A stretch of DNA of 9,047 bases, from contig JAITJT010000215.1 of the NCBI GenBank assembly GCA_031278795.1, positions 1 to 9,047 on the forward strand. Reading direction: 5' to 3'. The position numbers were made by a program, and so were the translations under genes. The notes beneath the pieces were generated by a model that was not told where the DNA came from, ran no database searches, and saw only the letters and a list, made by a program, of their open reading frames with translations. The stretch comes from Deltaproteobacteria bacterium (GTDB lineage Bacteria > Desulfobacterota > Desulfarculia > Adiutricales > Adiutricaceae). Of the stretch, positions 6,423 to 9,047 are shown one piece after another. Every line of letters begins with the position of its first letter. The stretch's first letter is position 1.

Positions 6423-6530
6423 TCTATCTATCTCTTTATCTATCTATCAGTCTATCAATGTATATATTTATTAGTCTATCTCTCTTTCTATCTGCCTTTC
6501 TGTCTATCTGCCTATCCGCCTCTTTATTTA
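6423..6530. repeat. 27-unit degenerate tetranucleotide (TCTA-type) array
   Basis: The plus strand can be cut into 27 successive 4-base units with no gap. They begin TCTA, TCTA, TCTC, TTTA, TCTA, TCTA and end TCTA, TCTG, CCTA, TCCG, CCTC, TTTA, TTTA. Units differ only by substitutions and the phase is never lost. Two more weak units (TTTC, TCAC) may extend it to 6415. It lies between hpf and rapZ and would be read as a GATA/TAGA repeat in the transcript. Confidence 0.88.
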
Positions 6531-6571
6531 CATGAGCTTCCTAGTCTAGCTATTCATCCAAAACAAGCGGC

Positions 6572-7141
6572 CTAGTCCGCCTGGCGGTGGAAGTTCACGA
6601 GCTCGATGAGCCCGCCTCCGGCGTAGCGCAGGAGCTTCAAGGCCCCGTCCGTGTTGTCTATGTAGAGGTAGAAGGGGAGAGAGCCCCGGCTGAAGTTCTC
6701 CATGGCCGCCTCTGAGCTAAGGGTGGTGAGGGGCAGATCCAGGGTCTTGTGGGGGCTGGTGGGGATGGGTTCCAAGCTGTCGCGGTCCTCCCCGTTTCCG
6801 GAATCGCTTTTTGGGGTCGCGAAGGCGTCCGAGTCTTTGATGGAGGCGTTCTTGAGGTGTCCCTTGGCCTTTTCCCTGTGGCGCTTAATCTGCCTTTCCA
6901 GTTTGTCCACCACCATGTCCACTGAGGTGTACATGTCCTCTGACTCCTGCTCGGCCTTTATCTTGAGGCTGTTGGAGGTCAAGACCACCACGGTGCGGTG
7001 CCTGAATTTCTCCACGGTGAAGGTTATATCGGCATCGAGTACCGAGTCCAGGTATTTTTCCAGTTTTGACAGCTTGTCCAGACCGTAATCAGTGAGCAGC
7101 TGCGAGGGTTCCATGTGACGAAAGGTCACCTTGTGTTGCAT
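6572..7141 (-). CDS. hpf: Long-form ribosome hibernation promoting factor
   Basis: This 189-residue protein has two parts joined by a polar linker. The N-terminal HPF/RaiA domain (about 1-95) has the ITFTVEKFRHRTVVVLTSN strand region and the helix VDMVVDKLERQIKRHREKAK. The linker is about 97-133. The C-terminal dimerisation domain (about 134-184) contains PFYLYIDNTDGALKLLRYAGGGLIELV. Long HPFs bind the 30S subunit near the decoding centre, and their C-terminal domains pair to join two ribosomes into inactive 100S dimers in stationary phase. ATG 7141 is chosen because GGAGG lies exactly 5 bases upstream; a GTG at 7153 would add four residues but overlaps that site. In many relatives rpoN precedes hpf; here the upstream neighbour is a divergent DUF1178 gene. 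It probably starts the hpf-rapZ-EIIA transcript. Confidence 0.93.
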   Translation of the reverse strand: MQHKVTFRHMEPSQLLTDYGLDKLSKLEKYLDSVLDADITFTVEKFRHRTVVVLTSNSLKIKAEQESEDMYTSVDMVVDKLERQIKRHREKAKGHLKNASIKDSDAFATPKSDSGNGEDRDSLEPIPTSPHKTLDLPLTTLSSEAAMENFSRGSLPFYLYIDNTDGALKLLRYAGGGLIELVNFHRQAD

Positions 7142-7146
7142 AGATA

Positions 7147-7151
7147 CCTCC
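7147..7151 (-). promoter_or_regulatory. Shine-Dalgarno site deciding the hpf start
   Basis: GGAGG, then TATCT, then ATG (7141) on the minus strand. Spacing is ideal for this ATG, and the site itself overlaps the alternative GTG at 7153, which makes that start unlikely. Confidence 0.8.
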
Positions 7152-7159
7152 ACGGTGGT

Positions 7160-7174
7160 AAGGCCTTAGGCCTT
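7160..7174 (-). promoter_or_regulatory. Small hairpin in the hpf leader
   Basis: AAGGCC and GGCCTT flank a 3-base loop, 8 bases before the hpf ribosome binding site. On the plus strand it is followed by TCTTTTT, but no plus-strand gene lies upstream, so a terminator role seems unlikely. It could modulate hpf translation; there is no direct evidence. Confidence 0.35.
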
Positions 7175-7403
7175 TCTTTTTCCCTTTAAAGTGAGGGTTT
7201 TAAACGCGCTAACGCCTTTGGGGTGACTTTGGTGGATATTTGGACTATTTAGGCCTTTTAGGCTCCCTCAAGGGGGCCACTAGCCCCAAAACCGCAGCCA
7301 GCATGTGATTTATGGCGAGCGCAACTCTTATTTGATTCTAACAAAATAGGGCCCTAAAGAAAAGAGAGGAGAGGCGAGCGGGATTGAAGGCGAACCAATT
7401 ACT

Positions 7404-7432
7404 ATAATATCCTGCTCATCACCAGCCGTAAA
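7404..7432 (-). promoter_or_regulatory. Candidate sigma-70 promoter for hpf
   Basis: On the minus strand TTTACG (7432-7427), a 17-base spacer and TATTAT (7409-7404) fit a housekeeping promoter. It would give an hpf leader of about 255 bases. The -35 element is imperfect and no other evidence supports it. Confidence 0.35.
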
Positions 7433-7465
7433 CCCAGCCGGGAAGCGGCCAAAAATTCGGAAATC

Positions 7466-7494
7466 TTGACAAAGTGCAAATCATGCTTTATATT
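7466..7494 (+). promoter_or_regulatory. Sigma-70 promoter for the DUF1178 gene
   Basis: TTGACA (7466-7471), exactly 17 bases, then TATATT (7489-7494). The -35 is a perfect consensus and the -10 is close to it. Transcription would start near 7501, giving a leader of about 70 bases. Confidence 0.75.
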
Positions 7495-7571
7495 ATCCTA
7501 GTAGTGTGAAGCGCTTTACAGCCTTAAGTTGTGCCTAATGCAACTTAATACGCTACATCTAGGTGGCAAAA

Positions 7572-8036
7572 ATGATTATATTCGATTTAATCTGCCACAA
7601 CAATCACACCTTCGAAGGATGGTTCAAGGATCTCCCGGATCTCGAGGAACAGTTGGAGAAGAGCCTTATAACCTGCCCCGTCTGCGGGGATGCCAGAATA
7701 AGGCGCCTGCCCTCCACCTTCGGTATCGGCCGTTCCAAGACCCCACCGGCCCCCAGGCACTCCGAGAGCCCAGGCTCCATGGACACGGATCAGATGGAGG
7801 CCAAAAGGGCCGAGCTCATGGAACAGCTTTCGCACTTGAGCGACAAGCTCAAGGCGGATTTCGTGGACGTGGGCTCCCAGTTCACCTCCGAGGCCCTGAA
7901 GATGCACTATGGGGCATCCCCCAAGCGCAACATCAGGGGCATGTCCACCGAGCGCGAGGAAGAGCTCCTAAAAAATGAGGGCATCGATTTTTTCAAAGTC
8001 CCCATGCTTGTGCGGAAGAGTCCAGCGGCTTCCTGA
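7572..8036 (+). CDS. DUF1178 family protein with zinc-ribbon-like cysteines
   Basis: This 154-residue protein has the DUF1178 layout. The opening IIFDLICHNNHTFEGWF stretch has C8 and H12, and CPVCG supplies C35 and C38, together a probable zinc-binding set. A variable middle follows, then the conserved C-terminal block with ALKMHYG, RNIRGMSTEREEELLKNEGI and a final KVPML stretch. The family is common in proteobacteria and has no established function. The start is ATG 7572: AGGTGG (7561-7566) lies 5 bases upstream and the GTG at 7563 falls inside that site. It is the only plus-strand gene, a single-gene transcript between a consensus promoter and a strong terminator. Family confident; role unknown. 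Confidence 0.88.
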   Translation: MIIFDLICHNNHTFEGWFKDLPDLEEQLEKSLITCPVCGDARIRRLPSTFGIGRSKTPPAPRHSESPGSMDTDQMEAKRAELMEQLSHLSDKLKADFVDVGSQFTSEALKMHYGASPKRNIRGMSTEREEELLKNEGIDFFKVPMLVRKSPAAS

Positions 8037-8069
8037 CAAAGGTGATTTTGTTGTAGCTTTCGATAGATG

Positions 8070-8112
8070 GAGGGTTTATGGAAGGCCTTTGGCCTACCAT
8101 AAACCCTCTTTT
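8070..8112 (+). terminator. Intrinsic terminator after the DUF1178 gene
   Basis: GAGGGTTTATGG (8070-8081) pairs perfectly with CCATAAACCCTC (8097-8108). After one A-A mismatch the stem continues as AGGCC with GGCCT around a TTT loop. TTTT follows at 8109-8112. It begins 33 bases after the stop codon. Confidence 0.88.
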
Positions 8113-8132
8113 CACAAGTTTTCACTTTAGAG

Positions 8133-8160
8133 CCCTTGCTAAACACCCCTTGCTAAACAC
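8133..8160. repeat. Two perfect copies of a 14-bp tandem repeat
   Basis: CCCTTGCTAAACAC occurs at 8133-8146 and again at 8147-8160. A partial third copy (CCCTT) follows before the match is lost. It lies just beyond the DUF1178 terminator. Confidence 0.85.
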
Positions 8161-8332
8161 CCCTTTCCCTCATGAATGCCCTGGGCCATAAGCTTAGAGA
8201 GGTCAAAATCGCCTTTGAAAATCTAAAGATTTAGGAAAAGCGAAGAGAGCGCCATCCTAAAAGATCCACAATGTACATCAAAGTAGCAAAAGCTAATACG
8301 CTTTTGAAACTTGATATCTCCAGATAATTACT

Positions 8333-8360
8333 TGACTTTTGCAAGTTCCTTAGATATTAT
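8333..8360 (+). promoter_or_regulatory. Orphan promoter-like sequence
   Basis: TTGACT (8333-8338), 16 bases, then TATTAT (8355-8360). The architecture resembles the DUF1178 promoter. No open reading frame with a ribosome binding site follows within the window. In AT-rich DNA such matches arise by chance, so this is only a candidate. Confidence 0.3.
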
Positions 8361-9047
8361 AAAGCAAAGAGTTTCGCAAGCTTTGAAGCCTTTTCCAGAA
8401 GATTATCCATATATTTCAAGGGCGAAATAATAATTTTAAAATAATGTGCAAAAAATCATAAAAATTTGCAAAAATACTTCACAAATCTATAAAAAGTAAA
8501 AAAGGAAACATGCTTTGAATTTTAACAATTGACCTTGTTGGTCGATAAAAAAAATGGCGCGGATCAATTCTTAAACTTATATAAAATACTTTGCGCCACA
8601 CACATAGGCATCTTGAAAATATCTCTTCTAGGCCGTAAAAGAGGGGTTAGAAAAAAGTCCTGAATGTGGAAAAAGGCGCCAAAGGCCCTCAAAAATCTAA
8701 GTGAGACCGGTACAAAACCTCTAGCTTTCTCTGGAAAAATAGGCACATGTGCATGTGAATTTTCCAAACATCTTTCATTACCCCATGGAGAGCTTAAAAC
8801 CTTTCGCTTTCCAGGCTCTCCACAATATCTGCGAAGGCTTCCGCTTTTTCCCTAAGTTTAGGCATCTTGCAAAAAAACATTCCTCTCCATTTCAAGGCCT
8901 ATTTTGATTTATGAATATTAACTGACTCAAAGAGGCGTTTTTAAGTTCAACTTTCTATGATGCCTTTTTAACGTGAATGTTTATTTTTAGGAAAGCTTTT
9001 TGTGAAGTATTTTTATTTGTGAAATTTCTTTTATCTGTTAATGTTTT

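Larger units (their letters stand above)
7142..7571. other. Divergent intergenic region between hpf and the DUF1178 gene
   Basis: These 430 bases hold no gene. They contain the hpf ribosome binding site and hairpin, a candidate hpf promoter, a strong rightward promoter and the DUF1178 ribosome binding site. A further weak stem (GGCTCCC at 7261 with GGGGGCC at 7272) is present on the plus strand. I saw no clear sigma-54 (-24/-12) element for hpf. Confidence 0.6.
8113..9047. other. AT-rich stretch without a convincing gene
   Basis: I see no supported gene here. The longest frames (8564-8767 minus, 67 codons; 8664-8855 plus, 63 codons) overlap on opposite strands, lack ribosome binding sites and resemble nothing I know. 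The stretch holds a 14-bp repeat, one promoter-like site, a 10-base palindrome GCACATGTGC near 8743, and short A-rich or T-rich runs. A neighbouring gene may begin beyond the right edge. Confidence 0.6.

Noticed and set aside
7587..7907. A 106-codon minus-strand frame opposite the DUF1178 gene
   Set aside because: It is an antisense shadow; the plus strand has the promoter, ribosome binding site, conserved family motifs and terminator.
8527..8550. TTGACC / GGTCGA hairpin considered as a terminator
   Set aside because: It is followed by A on the plus strand and has no T-run on the correct side for either strand.
8606..8870. TAGGCATCTTG present near 8606 and 8860
   Set aside because: A single short shared word 250 bases apart, with no flanking similarity; likely chance.
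8794..8880. Minus-strand short frame starting MFFCKMPKLREKAEAF
   Set aside because: The composition looks coding-like, but there is no ribosome binding site, only 28 codons, and no continuation in another frame that I recognise. It may be a gene remnant, but this cannot be supported.

Overview
The window suggests a deltaproteobacterial (Desulfobacterota-like) chromosome. The evidence is an NtrX-type sigma-54 activator, and a long-form hibernation factor (hpf) next to rapZ and mannose-family PTS EIIA, EIIB and EIIC genes, an arrangement I recall from Desulfovibrio and Geobacter relatives. Gene content alone cannot give genus or species. Coding regions are moderately GC-rich. Most spacers are very AT-rich and repetitive, which would fit a slowly eroding, perhaps host-associated genome; that last point is inference.

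Layout, left to right. All genes but one lie on the minus strand. Positions 1-857 hold a YihY/BrkB-family membrane protein running off the left edge. Its GTG start overlaps the end of an NtrX-like response regulator (841-2250). Upstream lies rimI (2343-2795). A gene-free spacer (2796-3417) follows, with tandem GAGCTAAA-type repeats and a strongly A-rich tract. The PTS/RapZ/HPF block follows in reverse: EIIC (3418-4134, GTG), EIIB (4144-4644), an intrinsic terminator, EIIA (4768-5238, TTG), a four-unit repeat leader, rapZ (5424-6296, TTG), a long hairpin, a 27-unit in-phase tetranucleotide array (6423-6530), then hpf (6572-7141). A divergent intergenic region carries promoter candidates for hpf and for a DUF1178 zinc-ribbon gene (7572-8036, plus strand), which ends at a near-perfect intrinsic terminator. 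The last ~930 bases are AT-rich with no convincing gene.

How the genes may work together. EIIA (His9) and EIIB (His14) have the expected phosphoryl-carrying histidines and EIIC is an intact membrane subunit, but EIID, HPr, EI, HPr kinase, ptsN and rpoN are absent from the window. The PTS is either completed elsewhere or acts mainly as a phosphorelay sensor linked to RapZ and ribosome hibernation. NtrX would be the partner of an unseen sensor kinase.

The most unusual material is in the spacers. Several carry their own unrelated tandem repeat (8/25 bp, ~25 bp, 4 bp, 14 bp), three of them in gene leaders or between genes of one operon. No clearly new enzymatic system was found; the repeat-built leaders and the intra-operon terminator are the best leads.
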